A stretch of 64,000 bases of DNA from an uncultured Cellulomonas sp. Its GTDB lineage: Bacteria; Actinomycetota; Actinomycetes; Actinomycetales; Cellulomonadaceae. Positions 35,784 to 44,884 of this stretch are shown here, piece by piece. The notes beneath the pieces were generated by a model. That model did not search any database and had not been told where the DNA came from. It saw nothing but the letters and a program-made list of their open reading frames with translations. The DNA lies in the NCBI RefSeq assembly GCF_947494015.1, contig NZ_CANLTL010000005.1:124001-188000 (forward strand), read 5' to 3'. The first letter of the stretch is position 1; the number at the start of each line of letters is the position of its first letter. The translations under genes were made by a program, and so were the position numbers.

Positions 35784-36779
35784 TCAGGCGTCCGTGCTGA
35801 CCGCGTCGAGGCCGCGCGCGGCGCGGTAGTGCGTGCGCACCACGTCCGCCCCGGCCTTCGCGTACATGCAGTAGTCGTCGTTGGACGCCGCATCCTGGGC
35901 CGGGTACAACGCTGGCGGCCAGTCCCACAGCATGTAGCCGCCGACCCACGGGCGGCGGGCACCGGCCGCCATCATCTCGTCGAGGTAACTCGCCTGAGCA
36001 GCTTCACTCGGAGGGCCCTCAAGAGACCAGTCGTTGGGCCGAGCCGGCGAGCCCTCCCGGCTCGGGCAGCCTGCCTCGATGAAGAGGAACGGCTTGCCGT
36101 GCGCGGCGACCACTGTCTCGATGCGGTCGAGCTGGGCTTCCCACTCACCGGTGGGGTAGTACCCGGACGCGCTGATCACATCGACGGCGTCCCACCATGT
36201 CAGGCGATCCTCCTGGTACTTGTCGGCGTTGTAGGTGATGGGGCCGGAGTAGACCGCGCGAACCTGAGCGATGAGCTCACGCCAGTGGGTCTCCTGCGCG
36301 TCCGCGCGGACCATCTCGCAGCCGATGCAGAACAGGTCCGCACCGAGCTCCTCGGCCAGCGAGGCGTGGTGCACGACGTACTCGGTGTACGAGGCGAACC
36401 ACTGCGCCCAGGTGGGCTCGCCAGGCACGTCCTGATCGAAGAAGCCGATATGAGCGCGCCAGGTGCCGTCCGCGCAGTTCACGACCGGCTTGAGGCACAC
36501 CTTGAGGCCAAGCTCCCGAGACCGCGCCACGGCGTGACGGATCTCGTCGTCGGTGACCGTGCTGTTGCGCCAGTCGATGACGGTGGACTGCGCCGTGTCC
36601 TGCAGCGCCGCCCAGGCGATGGTCACCCAGTTCACGTCGAGCGCGGCCATCTCCCGCAGCGACGTCTCCGCCTCCGGGGTCGTCCAGGACCCGCGCCGGC
36701 CGACCCATCCCCAGGTCATCCCGCACACGGGAGCGTCCCAGCCGTCCGGAACACGTGGTGAAGCGCTTAAGTTTGCCAT
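35784..36779 (-). CDS. GH113 beta-mannanase
   Basis: A 331-residue TIM-barrel hydrolase with the family 113 signature: CGMTWGWVGRRGSW at the start, LKVCLKPVVN, WAQWFASYTEYVVHHA, LFCIGCEM (acid/base candidate E155), ITYNADKY, WWDAVDVISASGYYP and PFLFIEAG (nucleophile candidate E235). There is no signal peptide, so it probably cuts imported manno-oligosaccharides in the cytoplasm, complementing the secreted GH5 enzyme. The ATG at 36779 has AAAGG 8 nt upstream. A LacI operator lies inside its first codons, an unusual position. Confidence 0.88.
   Translation of the reverse strand: MANLSASPRVPDGWDAPVCGMTWGWVGRRGSWTTPEAETSLREMAALDVNWVTIAWAALQDTAQSTVIDWRNSTVTDDEIRHAVARSRELGLKVCLKPVVNCADGTWRAHIGFFDQDVPGEPTWAQWFASYTEYVVHHASLAEELGADLFCIGCEMVRADAQETHWRELIAQVRAVYSGPITYNADKYQEDRLTWWDAVDVISASGYYPTGEWEAQLDRIETVVAAHGKPFLFIEAGCPSREGSPARPNDWSLEGPPSEAAQASYLDEMMAAGARRPWVGGYMLWDWPPALYPAQDAASNDDYCMYAKAGADVVRTHYRAARGLDAVSTDA
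36758..36771. promoter_or_regulatory. LacI-type operator inside the 5' end of the GH113 gene
   Basis: GTGAAGCGCTTAAG matches 12 of 14 positions of CTTAAGCGCTTAAG. It covers codons 3-8 of the GH113 gene (minus) and lies about 130 bp upstream of the LacI gene (plus). Binding could block GH113 transcription as a roadblock and autoregulate the LacI gene. Confidence 0.65.
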
Positions 36780-36898
36780 CAGCTATGCCTTTCCTACGGG
36801 AGCGACTGCGGTGTCACTTGCGGGGGACACGCTACCCCTGCCGGTATCCTGCGCTGGGCCGGGGTTCCCGGACCGTCTGGTTCGAGGGGAAGCATGTC

Positions 36899-37975
36899 GT
36901 GACAGCTCAATACTCGGAGGAGGCCGTCTCGCGCCGCCCACGAGCCCCCCGGCGCCCGACCATCGCCGACATCGCTGAGCGCGCCGGCGTCTCCGCCGGC
37001 GCCGTGTCGTACGCGCTCAACGGTCGACCCGGAGTGTCGGAGGAGACACGGGCTCGGGTGATCGAGGTGGCTCGACAGGTCGGCTGGACTCCCAACAACG
37101 CCGCCCGGGCACTGACCGGAGTCGGTGTGGCGACGGTCGGGATGGTGGTCACGCGGGCCGCCTCGGTCTTGGGCGTCGAGCCGTTCTTCATGTCGTTCAT
37201 CGCAGGCATCGAGGAGGTGCTTGCCGAGAAGGACTTCGCTCTGCTGCTGCAGGTCGCTCCGTTCGCCGACAAGGAGCTGGACACCTACCAGCGCTGGTGG
37301 TCGGGTCGGCGGGTCGACGGGGTCTTCGTCGTGGACCTGCGGGTTAATGATCCTCGCGTCGCTCGGCTGACCGAGCTCGGTCTGCCGGCCGTGGTCGTTG
37401 GCGACCCCAAGTACGCCGGCTCTCTGCCGTCGGTGTGGAGCGACGACGCCTCGGCCGTCTGGGAGGCGGCTCGCCACCTGGCGGCGCTGGGCCATCGCCG
37501 GATCGCTCACGTGTCAGGGCCGGAGCACCTGGTCCACACCGGGGTCCGCTCGGCCGCGTTCCGTGACAGTGGCCGGGAGCTGGGCATCGAGGTCGTCCAG
37601 CTGTACACGGACTACTCGCTGGAAGCTGGGACCGCTGCAGCGGCAACCCTGCTGGCTGACCCCGCCGCACCGACCGCCCTGGTCTTCGACAACGACTTGA
37701 TGGCAGTCGCCGCCGTGCACGTTGCACGCGAGATGGGTCTGCGGGTGCCCGAGGACGTGTCGATCCTGGCGTGGGACGACTCTCCGCTGTGCCGGCTCAC
37801 CAGTCCGCCGCTCAGTGCCATGAGCCGGGACGTGGCCGCGTACGGCGCGTCGGCCGCACGCCTCCTGCTCGCCGCGATCGCTGGCGAGCGTGCGGGATCG
37901 ATGCGCAGCTCGGTGCCTCACCTCATCGACCGAGGAAGTCTCGCGCCAGCCAACCCGGGCGCGCCGCTCACGTAA
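36899..37975 (+). CDS. LacI-family repressor of the mannan locus
   Basis: A 358-residue regulator. After a basic N-terminal extension the helix-turn-helix reads PTIADIAERAGVSAGAVSYA and LNGRPGVSEETRARVIEVA with the hinge NNAARALTG. The effector domain is periplasmic-binding-protein-like (VGMVVTR, RVDGVFVVDLRV, AALGHRRIAHVSGPEH, ALVFDNDLMAVAAV, PEDVSILAWDDSPLCRLT). GTG at 36899 has GAGGGGA about 8 nt upstream. It most likely binds the three CTTAAGCGCTTAAG-type operators here, releasing them when a manno-oligosaccharide binds; the ligand is inferred from the neighbours. Confidence 0.92.
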   Translation: MTAQYSEEAVSRRPRAPRRPTIADIAERAGVSAGAVSYALNGRPGVSEETRARVIEVARQVGWTPNNAARALTGVGVATVGMVVTRAASVLGVEPFFMSFIAGIEEVLAEKDFALLLQVAPFADKELDTYQRWWSGRRVDGVFVVDLRVNDPRVARLTELGLPAVVVGDPKYAGSLPSVWSDDASAVWEAARHLAALGHRRIAHVSGPEHLVHTGVRSAAFRDSGRELGIEVVQLYTDYSLEAGTAAAATLLADPAAPTALVFDNDLMAVAAVHVAREMGLRVPEDVSILAWDDSPLCRLTSPPLSAMSRDVAAYGASAARLLLAAIAGERAGSMRSSVPHLIDRGSLAPANPGAPLT

Positions 37976-38002
37976 CGATCCAGTCTCGACCGGCGGTAGG
38001 GG

Positions 38003-38031
38003 TTGACGCTCGGTTTCTTAAGCGCTTAAGT
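38003..38031 (+). promoter_or_regulatory. Promoter with perfect LacI operator for the sugar ABC operon
   Basis: A -35 hexamer TTGACG (38003-38008) is followed after 17 bp by TTAAGT (38026-38031) as -10. The perfect 14-bp palindrome CTTAAGCGCTTAAG (38017-38030) overlaps spacer and -10, so a bound LacI protein would occlude RNA polymerase. The operon it drives starts at 38099. Confidence 0.8.
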
Positions 38032-38098
38032 TCCTCCTGTCGCACTCGCGATCCGCCGCAGCGACGCTGCGGGCGTCGAGACGGAGAGAGAAGAAACC

Positions 38099-39391
38099 AT
38101 GAAGAAGCGCATCGTGGCGCTATTGGGAGCCACGTCCCTCCTGGCCGCCTGCAGCAGCGGGGGCGGGGGCGGCTCGGACCCTGAGGCAGGCTCCGGGGAG
38201 ATCGCCGGTGAAATCACCGTGCTGACGAACCGCACCGACATCGTGGACACCGTCTTCCAGGACTACAAGGCGGCGTTCGAGGAGGAGTACCCCGACGTCG
38301 ACGTCAGCTTCGAGGCGGTGACCGACTACGAGGGTGAGGTCACCACCCGGATGAGCACCGACGACTACGGCGACGTGCTGCTCATCCCCAACAGCGTGAG
38401 CGCCGGCGAGCTGCCCGACTTCTTCGAGCCGCTGGGCTCGGTCGACGAGCTGGCGGAGACCTACCGGTTCGTGCGCACCGAGCAGGCGTTCGACGGGCAG
38501 TCGTACGGCATCGCCATCACCGGCAACGCCCAGGGCATCGCCTACAACAAGGCCGTCTGGGCCGAGGCCGGCCTGACCGACTTCCCCACCTCGCCCGAGG
38601 AGTTCGTCGCCGCACTCCAGGCGATTCAGGACAACACCGACGCAATCCCGCTGTACACCAACTACGCCGACGGCTGGCCGCTGACGCAGTGGGAAGGCAA
38701 CCGCGGGTCAGTCTCCGCCGACCCGGAGGCCGTGAACGAGCTGGCCAAGACCGACACCCCCTGGGCTGAGGGCGAAGAGCACTACATCATGGACTCCCTA
38801 CTGTGGGACGTCGTGGAGGCTGGCCTCACCGAGCCGGACCCGACCACGACCAACTGGGAGCAGTCCAAGACGGATCTCGCGACGGGGAAGATCGGCACCA
38901 TGGTCCTGGGCTCGTGGGCCATCACCCAGCTGCAGGAGGCCGCGGACAACCCGGACGACATCGGATACATGCCGTTCCCCGTGCAGGTCGACGGGACGTT
39001 CCACTCCACCGCGGGTGGCGACTACAAGAACGGCATCAACGTCAACTCCGACAACAAGGCGGCCGCACGCGCCTGGATCGACTGGTTCGCTCAGGAGTCG
39101 AACTACGCCACTGACCAGGGCGGCTTGTCCCCCCTGGTCGATGGACCCACACCGGAGACCCTGGCCGAGCTCGAGGAAACCGGCGTCGAGTACATCGAGC
39201 TGGCGCCCGCCGCGGAGGGTGAGGAGAGCCTGGTCAACGACATCGACCGCGAGGCCGAGATCGGCCTGTTCTCCCCGGACTACCGCCAGCGCATCGTCGA
39301 TGCAGCACGCGGCGCCTCCGGCGAGACCAAGGAAGAGATCTTCGAGGACCTCAACACCCGCTGGGCCGAGGCCCGCGCATCGCTGTCCTGA
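38099..39391 (+). CDS. Sugar ABC transporter substrate-binding lipoprotein
   Basis: A 430-residue family 1 extracellular solute-binding protein. The lipobox LLAAC lies at residues 14-18 and is followed by a Ser/Gly-rich linker, so it is anchored to the outer face of the membrane. Family features include ITVLTNRTDIVDTVFQDY, a GIAITGNAQGIAYNKAVW segment and GKIGTMVLGSWAI. It probably captures manno-oligosaccharides produced by the GH5 mannanase and delivers them to the two permeases that follow. No ATPase subunit is encoded here, so a shared MsiK-type ATPase elsewhere is likely. Confidence 0.92.
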   Translation: MKKRIVALLGATSLLAACSSGGGGGSDPEAGSGEIAGEITVLTNRTDIVDTVFQDYKAAFEEEYPDVDVSFEAVTDYEGEVTTRMSTDDYGDVLLIPNSVSAGELPDFFEPLGSVDELAETYRFVRTEQAFDGQSYGIAITGNAQGIAYNKAVWAEAGLTDFPTSPEEFVAALQAIQDNTDAIPLYTNYADGWPLTQWEGNRGSVSADPEAVNELAKTDTPWAEGEEHYIMDSLLWDVVEAGLTEPDPTTTNWEQSKTDLATGKIGTMVLGSWAITQLQEAADNPDDIGYMPFPVQVDGTFHSTAGGDYKNGINVNSDNKAAARAWIDWFAQESNYATDQGGLSPLVDGPTPETLAELEETGVEYIELAPAAEGEESLVNDIDREAEIGLFSPDYRQRIVDAARGASGETKEEIFEDLNTRWAEARASLS

Positions 39392-39396
39392 CCTCC

Positions 39397-39435
39397 CGCC
39401 GCCCCGCCGCGCAGCGCTCTCGCGGCGGGGCGGCG
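39397..39435 (+). terminator. Intercistronic hairpin after the binding-protein gene
   Basis: A perfect 15-bp GC stem (39397-39411 with 39421-39435) and 9-nt loop begins 5 bp after the lipoprotein stop, inside the operon. It probably protects the upstream mRNA or partly terminates, giving more binding protein than permease. Confidence 0.7.
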
Positions 39436-39494
39436 GCGTCCCCCGGCCGCGGCCGGGCCCCCGTGGCGCGCCTCACACCTAGCAGGAGACACCT

Positions 39495-40445
39495 ATGTCC
39501 GGCATCACGACGCCGTCGCGGACGGCGCAACCCGGCGGCCCCATGCTGCGCGCCGTGGCTCCGCAAAAGAGGCGAGGGCTCACAGCTCGCACTCTGACCC
39601 CGTGGATGTTCCTCGCAGTTCCGCTGCTGCTCCTCGTCGGCCTCACCTACGTGCCGGTCGTCAACATGTTCCTGTACTCCCTGACTGACTGGAACGGCAT
39701 TAGCAAGACCCGCGACAGCGTCGGACTCCAGAACTACACCGACATCTTCACCCGTCCGGAGCTGTTCCGGGTCTTCTTCGTCAGCTTGTACTACTTCGCC
39801 GCATCCTTCCTCCAGATGGCGCTGGCGCTGTACTTCGCCGCCGTGCTCAGCTTCAGCACTCGCTTCCAAAGCCTTTTCAAGGGGATCTTGTTCTTTCCCT
39901 ACCTCATCAACGGGGTAGCGATTGGCTTCACGTTCCTGTACCTCTTCCAACCGGGCGGGACGCTCGACGCCACGCTGTCGGCGCTGGGCCTGGAGCAATT
40001 GCAGCGTCAGTGGCTCGGCGACCCGGACGTCATCAACTTCTCCCTGGCCAGCACATCGGTGTGGCGGTACACGGGCCTGAACTTCGTCCTCTTCCTCGGC
40101 GCCATCCAGTCCATCAACCCGAACCTCTACGAGGCCGCCGAGCTCGACGGCGCCAATCGGTGGGACCAGTTCCGGTACATCATCTTGCCGTCGATCCGGC
40201 CCATCGTCGGGCTGTCCTTCATCCTGGCCATCTCGGGCAGCCTGGCGGTCTTCGAAATCCCCTACATCATGACCGGCGGCGCCAACGGCTCGGAGACCTT
40301 CGTCATCCAGACCGTCGACATGGCCTTCGAGAACCGCAAGGTCGGCCTCGCCTCGGCGATGGCTGTCGTGCTGCTGCTCATCGTGCTGGTCGTGACTGCC
40401 ATCCAGAGGCGCGTCGTCCCGGACGAGAAGGTGAACCTGACATGA
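39495..40445 (+). CDS. Sugar ABC transporter permease (MalF type)
   Basis: A 316-residue inner-membrane permease with six predicted helices. The EAA loop that contacts the ATPase is EAAELDGANRWDQFRYIILP near residue 215. The ATG at 39495 follows AGGAG. Its stop overlaps the next permease start by 4 bp (ATGA). Works with the lipoprotein at 38099 to import sugars. Confidence 0.93.
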   Translation: MSGITTPSRTAQPGGPMLRAVAPQKRRGLTARTLTPWMFLAVPLLLLVGLTYVPVVNMFLYSLTDWNGISKTRDSVGLQNYTDIFTRPELFRVFFVSLYYFAASFLQMALALYFAAVLSFSTRFQSLFKGILFFPYLINGVAIGFTFLYLFQPGGTLDATLSALGLEQLQRQWLGDPDVINFSLASTSVWRYTGLNFVLFLGAIQSINPNLYEAAELDGANRWDQFRYIILPSIRPIVGLSFILAISGSLAVFEIPYIMTGGANGSETFVIQTVDMAFENRKVGLASAMAVVLLLIVLVVTAIQRRVVPDEKVNLT

Positions 40446-41263
40446 AGCACACCGCCTCCAGCACCTTCAAGTACGCCTCGCTGGTCATCGCAAGCCTGGT
40501 GACGCTGCTGCCACTGGTAGTCATCGTCCTCACCTCGTTCAAAACCGCGCGCGAGTACCAGACGACCGGGCCGTTCGACCTGCCGCAGTCCCTTCATCTC
40601 GACAACTATGTGACAGCCTTCACCGCCGGACGCATGGCGTTGGGGTTCGCCAACACGATGCTCATCCTGGCGGTATCGATCACCGGCACCGTCATCATCG
40701 GCGCGATGACCGCCTACGCGATCGACCGGTTCGAGTTCCGCGGCAAGAAGCTCGTCGTCGGGCTCTTCCTGCTGGCCGTGCTAGTACCTGGGGTAACGAC
40801 TCAGGTCGCGACGTTCCAGGTCATCAACAGCCTGGGGCTGTTCAACAGCAGAGGGGCGGCCATCTTGCTGTTCATGGGCACCGACATCGTCTCGATCTAC
40901 ATCTTCTTGCAGTTCATGCAGTCGATCCCGAAAGAGCTGGACGAAGCAGCGAAGCTCGAGGGTGCGAGTCACCTGACAATCTTTCGCAAAATCATCTTTC
41001 CACTGCTGAAGCCCGCGATCGCGACGGTCGTGATCATCAAGGGGTTCGCGGCCTACAACGAGTTCTTCATTCCGTTCCTGTACATGCCCAGCCGTGATCT
41101 GCCGGTGATTTCTACCGCGCTGTTCCGCTTCACCGGGCCGTTCGGCGCACAGTGGGAAGTCATCGCAGCCGGAGTGATCATCGTGGTCGTCCCGACCCTG
41201 GTGATCTTCATAGCCCTGCAACGCTACATCTACAACGGGTTCACCTCCGGAGCGACCAAGTGA
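40442..41263 (+). CDS. Sugar ABC transporter permease (MalG type)
   Basis: A 273-residue second permease with six predicted helices and the EAA loop ELDEAAKLEGASHLTIFRKI near residue 160. Its start overlaps the first permease. Together they form the channel of the importer. An in-frame GTG for the following mannosidase overlaps its stop. Confidence 0.93.
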   Translation: MKHTASSTFKYASLVIASLVTLLPLVVIVLTSFKTAREYQTTGPFDLPQSLHLDNYVTAFTAGRMALGFANTMLILAVSITGTVIIGAMTAYAIDRFEFRGKKLVVGLFLLAVLVPGVTTQVATFQVINSLGLFNSRGAAILLFMGTDIVSIYIFLQFMQSIPKELDEAAKLEGASHLTIFRKIIFPLLKPAIATVVIIKGFAAYNEFFIPFLYMPSRDLPVISTALFRFTGPFGAQWEVIAAGVIIVVVPTLVIFIALQRYIYNGFTSGATK

Positions 41264-41319
41264 CTTCTCGTACGACGAGCGCCGGCGCGTCCGGCCACCG
41301 ACAGGACAGGGACCTGCCC

Positions 41320-43866
41320 ATGCACACCACCGTCTCCACCAAGATTCAGAGCGGCGCCGCGCCCACGTCCACCACCGTCACGGGGTGGACCCTGCACGCC
41401 CGCGGGTCGCTGGACGCCGTGCCGGCCGACGCCCGTGCAGCACTGGCCGGCGGTCTGCCCGTCCCCGGGACGATGACCGCGCTGGCCGTCCTGGTCGACG
41501 CGGGGCTCGCCGGAGATGTGACCGTCAACGCCACCGAGGAAGACGTCGCCTGGGTGGGGGCGACGGCATGGGAGTACCGAGCGACCGTCCCGCGGCCGGC
41601 CGGCGTGGACCGGGCCGAGCTCGTGATGGAAGGCATCGACACGGTCGGACGCGTCCTGGTCGACGGGCGCGTACGCCTGGAGGTGGCAGACATGTTCCGT
41701 CGCCACGTCGTCGACCTCAGCGACACACTCGCCGGCACGAGCGAGACGCCCGCGCCTGCGGGACATTGGGACCTCCGCGTCGAGGTCGACCCAGCACTGC
41801 CCATCGCCCAGGCCGCCCAAGAACTCAACCCCCTGCCACGGGCGGACATGTACGAGCTGCCCTACAACCAGGTGCGCAAGATGGCGTGCTCCTTCGGCTG
41901 GGACTGGGGACCCGTCACGCTTACCGCAGGGCTGTGGAAGCCGGTCCTGCTACGGGCATGGTCCGGCGCCCGGCTCGAAGACGTCCGAATGTCGGGCGGA
42001 TGGGCCGACGGCGCCCTCCTTCGGGTCGCCGTCGCGGCGTCCGGTGACGCGTCCGACATCGCGGTGCACATCCGGGCAGTCGCGGGCGACCGCGATGGGG
42101 AGACCAATGCGCCGCTCACCGTGCTCGCGCTCACCGACGGGGTAGCCGACGCCGAGGTTTCGGTGCCCACAGCGGCAGCGTGGCACCCCGTCGGTCTCGG
42201 CGAGCAGCCCCTGTACGACGTCACCCTTCAGCTTCTCGACGCATCAGGCGCGGTCCTGGACAGCACCACGCGCCGGCTCGGCTTCCGCGACATCGTGGTC
42301 CGCCAGGAGCCCGACGCCACCGGCAGCTCCTTCGAGCTGATCGTCAACGGCACCCGAGTGTGGACGCGCGGGTTCAACTGGATTCCGCCGCACGTTCTGC
42401 CCGAGACGGTCGGCCGCCCCCAGCTGCGCCACCTCATCACGGAAGCGATCGCTGCGGGCGCGAACCTGCTGCGCGTGTGGGGCGGCGGGGTGTTCGAGTC
42501 CGACGACTTCTACGACCTGTGCGACGAGCTCGGGGTCATGGTCTGGCAGGACTTCCCGTTCGCCTGCGCCGCCTACCCGGAGGACCCCCGAACCGTCGAG
42601 CAGGTCCGCGGGGAGATCGCCGACGCCGTCGCCCGCCTCGGGCACCGCACCTCGCTGGTGCTCTGGTGCGGCTGCAACGAGAACCTGTGGGGGTACGAGG
42701 ACTGGGGGTGGAAGGAGTCGCTCGACGGCCGCCCGTGGGGCGCCGCCTATTACCACGACATCCTGCCTACCGCCCTGGCGGCCCTCGACGGCTCCCGCCC
42801 GTACGTCCCGGGCTCGCCGTTCTCCCCTGGCGAGGAGCACCCGAACGATCCGACAGTCGGGACCACCCACCACTGGGACACCTGGAACCAGCTCGACCTG
42901 ACCGCGTTCGACTCCAAGACCACTCGGTTCGCGGCGGAGTTCGGCTGGCAAGCCCCCGCCGGGTGGCCGGTGCTGACCCGCGCACTCGGCGGCGAGCCCA
43001 CGGGCGCCGACGACCCCCGGCTTCCCCGGCTGCAGAAGGCCTTCGAAGGGATGCAAAGCTTGGGCCGCGGTGTCCAGAACCATCTGCCGGACGCGCCGAC
43101 CGACGGGCGCGGCTGGTACCTCGCCACGCAGCTCGTCCAGGCCCGCGCCGTCCGGGCGTCCATCGGTCGCTTCCGCAGTCTGCACGACAGCTGCTCTGGT
43201 GCCGTCTGGTGGCAGCTCGACGACTGCTGGCCCGCGCTGTCGTGGTCCGTCCTCGACGTCGCTGGTGCCCGGAAGCTGTCGTGGTACGCGATGCGTGAGG
43301 TGCTGTCCGCGCGCGCCGTGCTCCCCACAGCGCCGTCGTCGCCCCACGCGCTGACGCTGGTCAACGACACCCGCGAGGACTGGGACGTCGCAGTGACCGT
43401 TACCGTCGCGACGACGGCGGGGGCAGTCCTAGACGCGCGAACCTCGTCGGTGCGCGTACCCGCGCTCGGTCACCTCGAGGTGGGCCCCCCCGAGGGTATG
43501 GCGGCGGGCGGCGACGTTGTGCTCGTGGACGCGGGCGACCGGCGTGGTGCCCGGTGGCTTGGCACCGACATCGAGCTCGGCAACGCCGAAGCCGCCGTCG
43601 AGCTCACGTTCGGTTCAAGGGACGCCGGTGCGGTGACGGTCGAGGTGCGCGCGGAGGGCCTCGTGCGTGACCTGGTGCTGCTCGCGGAGACCGACGCCCG
43701 CCTGCCGGACGCTGTAGTCGACGACCAGCTCCTCACGCTGCTACCGGGAGAGACAGCCACGTTCACCGTGACCGCTGCTCGGGCGGGCGAGCTCGACGCA
43801 CAGGAATGGGCCGCGTTGCTGGGGGCGTCGGGCCCCCTCGCCGTCACCGTGCCCGCGACTGCCTAG
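41320..43866 (+). CDS. GH2 beta-mannosidase
   Basis: Releases mannose from the non-reducing end of manno-oligosaccharides in the cytoplasm. The 848 residues have the GH2 order: sugar-binding jelly roll (WEYRATVPRPAG, LVMEGIDTVGRVLVDG), an Ig-like domain, then a TIM barrel with GFNWIPPHVLPE, RVWGGGVFESDDFYDLCDE, acid/base E454 in WCGCNEN and nucleophile E540 in FAAEFGWQ, and C-terminal beta domains. The ATG at 41320 has AGGGA upstream. A GTG at 41260, overlapping the permease stop and preceded by GGAG, is an equally possible start adding 20 residues. Confidence 0.93.
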   Translation: MHTTVSTKIQSGAAPTSTTVTGWTLHARGSLDAVPADARAALAGGLPVPGTMTALAVLVDAGLAGDVTVNATEEDVAWVGATAWEYRATVPRPAGVDRAELVMEGIDTVGRVLVDGRVRLEVADMFRRHVVDLSDTLAGTSETPAPAGHWDLRVEVDPALPIAQAAQELNPLPRADMYELPYNQVRKMACSFGWDWGPVTLTAGLWKPVLLRAWSGARLEDVRMSGGWADGALLRVAVAASGDASDIAVHIRAVAGDRDGETNAPLTVLALTDGVADAEVSVPTAAAWHPVGLGEQPLYDVTLQLLDASGAVLDSTTRRLGFRDIVVRQEPDATGSSFELIVNGTRVWTRGFNWIPPHVLPETVGRPQLRHLITEAIAAGANLLRVWGGGVFESDDFYDLCDELGVMVWQDFPFACAAYPEDPRTVEQVRGEIADAVARLGHRTSLVLWCGCNENLWGYEDWGWKESLDGRPWGAAYYHDILPTALAALDGSRPYVPGSPFSPGEEHPNDPTVGTTHHWDTWNQLDLTAFDSKTTRFAAEFGWQAPAGWPVLTRALGGEPTGADDPRLPRLQKAFEGMQSLGRGVQNHLPDAPTDGRGWYLATQLVQARAVRASIGRFRSLHDSCSGAVWWQLDDCWPALSWSVLDVAGARKLSWYAMREVLSARAVLPTAPSSPHALTLVNDTREDWDVAVTVTVATTAGAVLDARTSSVRVPALGHLEVGPPEGMAAGGDVVLVDAGDRRGARWLGTDIELGNAEAAVELTFGSRDAGAVTVEVRAEGLVRDLVLLAETDARLPDAVVDDQLLTLLPGETATFTVTAARAGELDAQEWAALLGASGPLAVTVPATA

Positions 43867-43876
43867 GCCGCCTGCC

Positions 43877-44884
43877 GTGCCACTGGTGGACATGTCACTG
43901 GAGGACTTGCAGGCGTACCGCCCCGCACTCACACCCCCGGCCGACCTCGCCGACCGCTGGGCCGCCACCCTCACCCAAGCGCGACGCCACGACGTGGACG
44001 TGAGGGTCGAGCCGGTCAAATCCGGGCTGACGGTCGTCGACGTCTTCGACGTGACGTTCGCAGGATTCGGCGGTGACCCCGTCCGGGCCTGGCTCCAGCG
44101 GCCGGCCGGGGCGCAGGGCCCCCTGCCCGTCGTCGTGGAATACAACGGCTACGGCGGTGGGCGAGGGCTGCCGCACGAGCGCCTGTTCTGGGCTGCCGCC
44201 GGATACGCCTACCTGTTCATGGACACCCGCGGTCAGGGGTCGGCCTGGGGGAGCGGGGGGCACACCGCCGACGCATCCGCCGGTGCCGCGGCGGGCGACC
44301 CGGCGCATCCCGGTTTTATGACCCGCGGTGTACGTGACTTCGACACGTTCTACTTCCGCCGCCTGCTCACCGATGCCGTGCGAGCCGTCGACGCGGTGCG
44401 GACCATCCACGGCATCGACCCTGATCGCGTCGTCGTGGCAGGTGGCAGTCAAGGTGGAGGGTTGGCAATCGGGGTCGCCGGGCTGGTGGACGGGCTCGCC
44501 GCTGTCCTGCCGGACGTCCCGTTCCTGTGCCACATCCGCCGCGGAGTCGAGGTCAGCGACGCCGACCCCTACGGCGAGGTGGCCCGATACCTGTCGGTGC
44601 ACCGCGGCGCGGTCGACGACGTGTTTCGCACGCTGGCCTACGTGGACGGGGTGCACCTGGGAGCCCGGGCCACCGCACCGGCGCTGTTCTCCGTGGCACT
44701 GATGGACCCGGTCTGCCCACCCTCGACGGTGTTCGCCGCGTTCCACGCCTACGGCGGGCCCGCCCAGATCGAGATCTACCCCTTCAACGGCCACGAGGGC
44801 GGGCAAGGGCACCACCAAGTGCGCCAGCTCGCCTGGCTGGCCACCGTGCTCGACCCCTGGAGAAGCAACCATGACACCCGGTGA
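43877..44884 (+). CDS. Carbohydrate esterase family 7 acetyl esterase
   Basis: A 335-residue alpha/beta hydrolase of the acetylxylan esterase/cephalosporin-C deacetylase family. The RGQG motif (MDTRGQGSAWG), nucleophile S191 in GGSQGG, the aspartate of ALMDPVCPP and the histidine of FNGHEGG form the catalytic set. It removes acetyl groups from imported manno-oligosaccharides so that the mannosidase can act. No signal peptide. It starts at GTG 43877, 10 bp after the mannosidase, and overlaps the next gene by 14 bp. Confidence 0.92.
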   Translation: MPLVDMSLEDLQAYRPALTPPADLADRWAATLTQARRHDVDVRVEPVKSGLTVVDVFDVTFAGFGGDPVRAWLQRPAGAQGPLPVVVEYNGYGGGRGLPHERLFWAAAGYAYLFMDTRGQGSAWGSGGHTADASAGAAAGDPAHPGFMTRGVRDFDTFYFRRLLTDAVRAVDAVRTIHGIDPDRVVVAGGSQGGGLAIGVAGLVDGLAAVLPDVPFLCHIRRGVEVSDADPYGEVARYLSVHRGAVDDVFRTLAYVDGVHLGARATAPALFSVALMDPVCPPSTVFAAFHAYGGPAQIEIYPFNGHEGGQGHHQVRQLAWLATVLDPWRSNHDTR

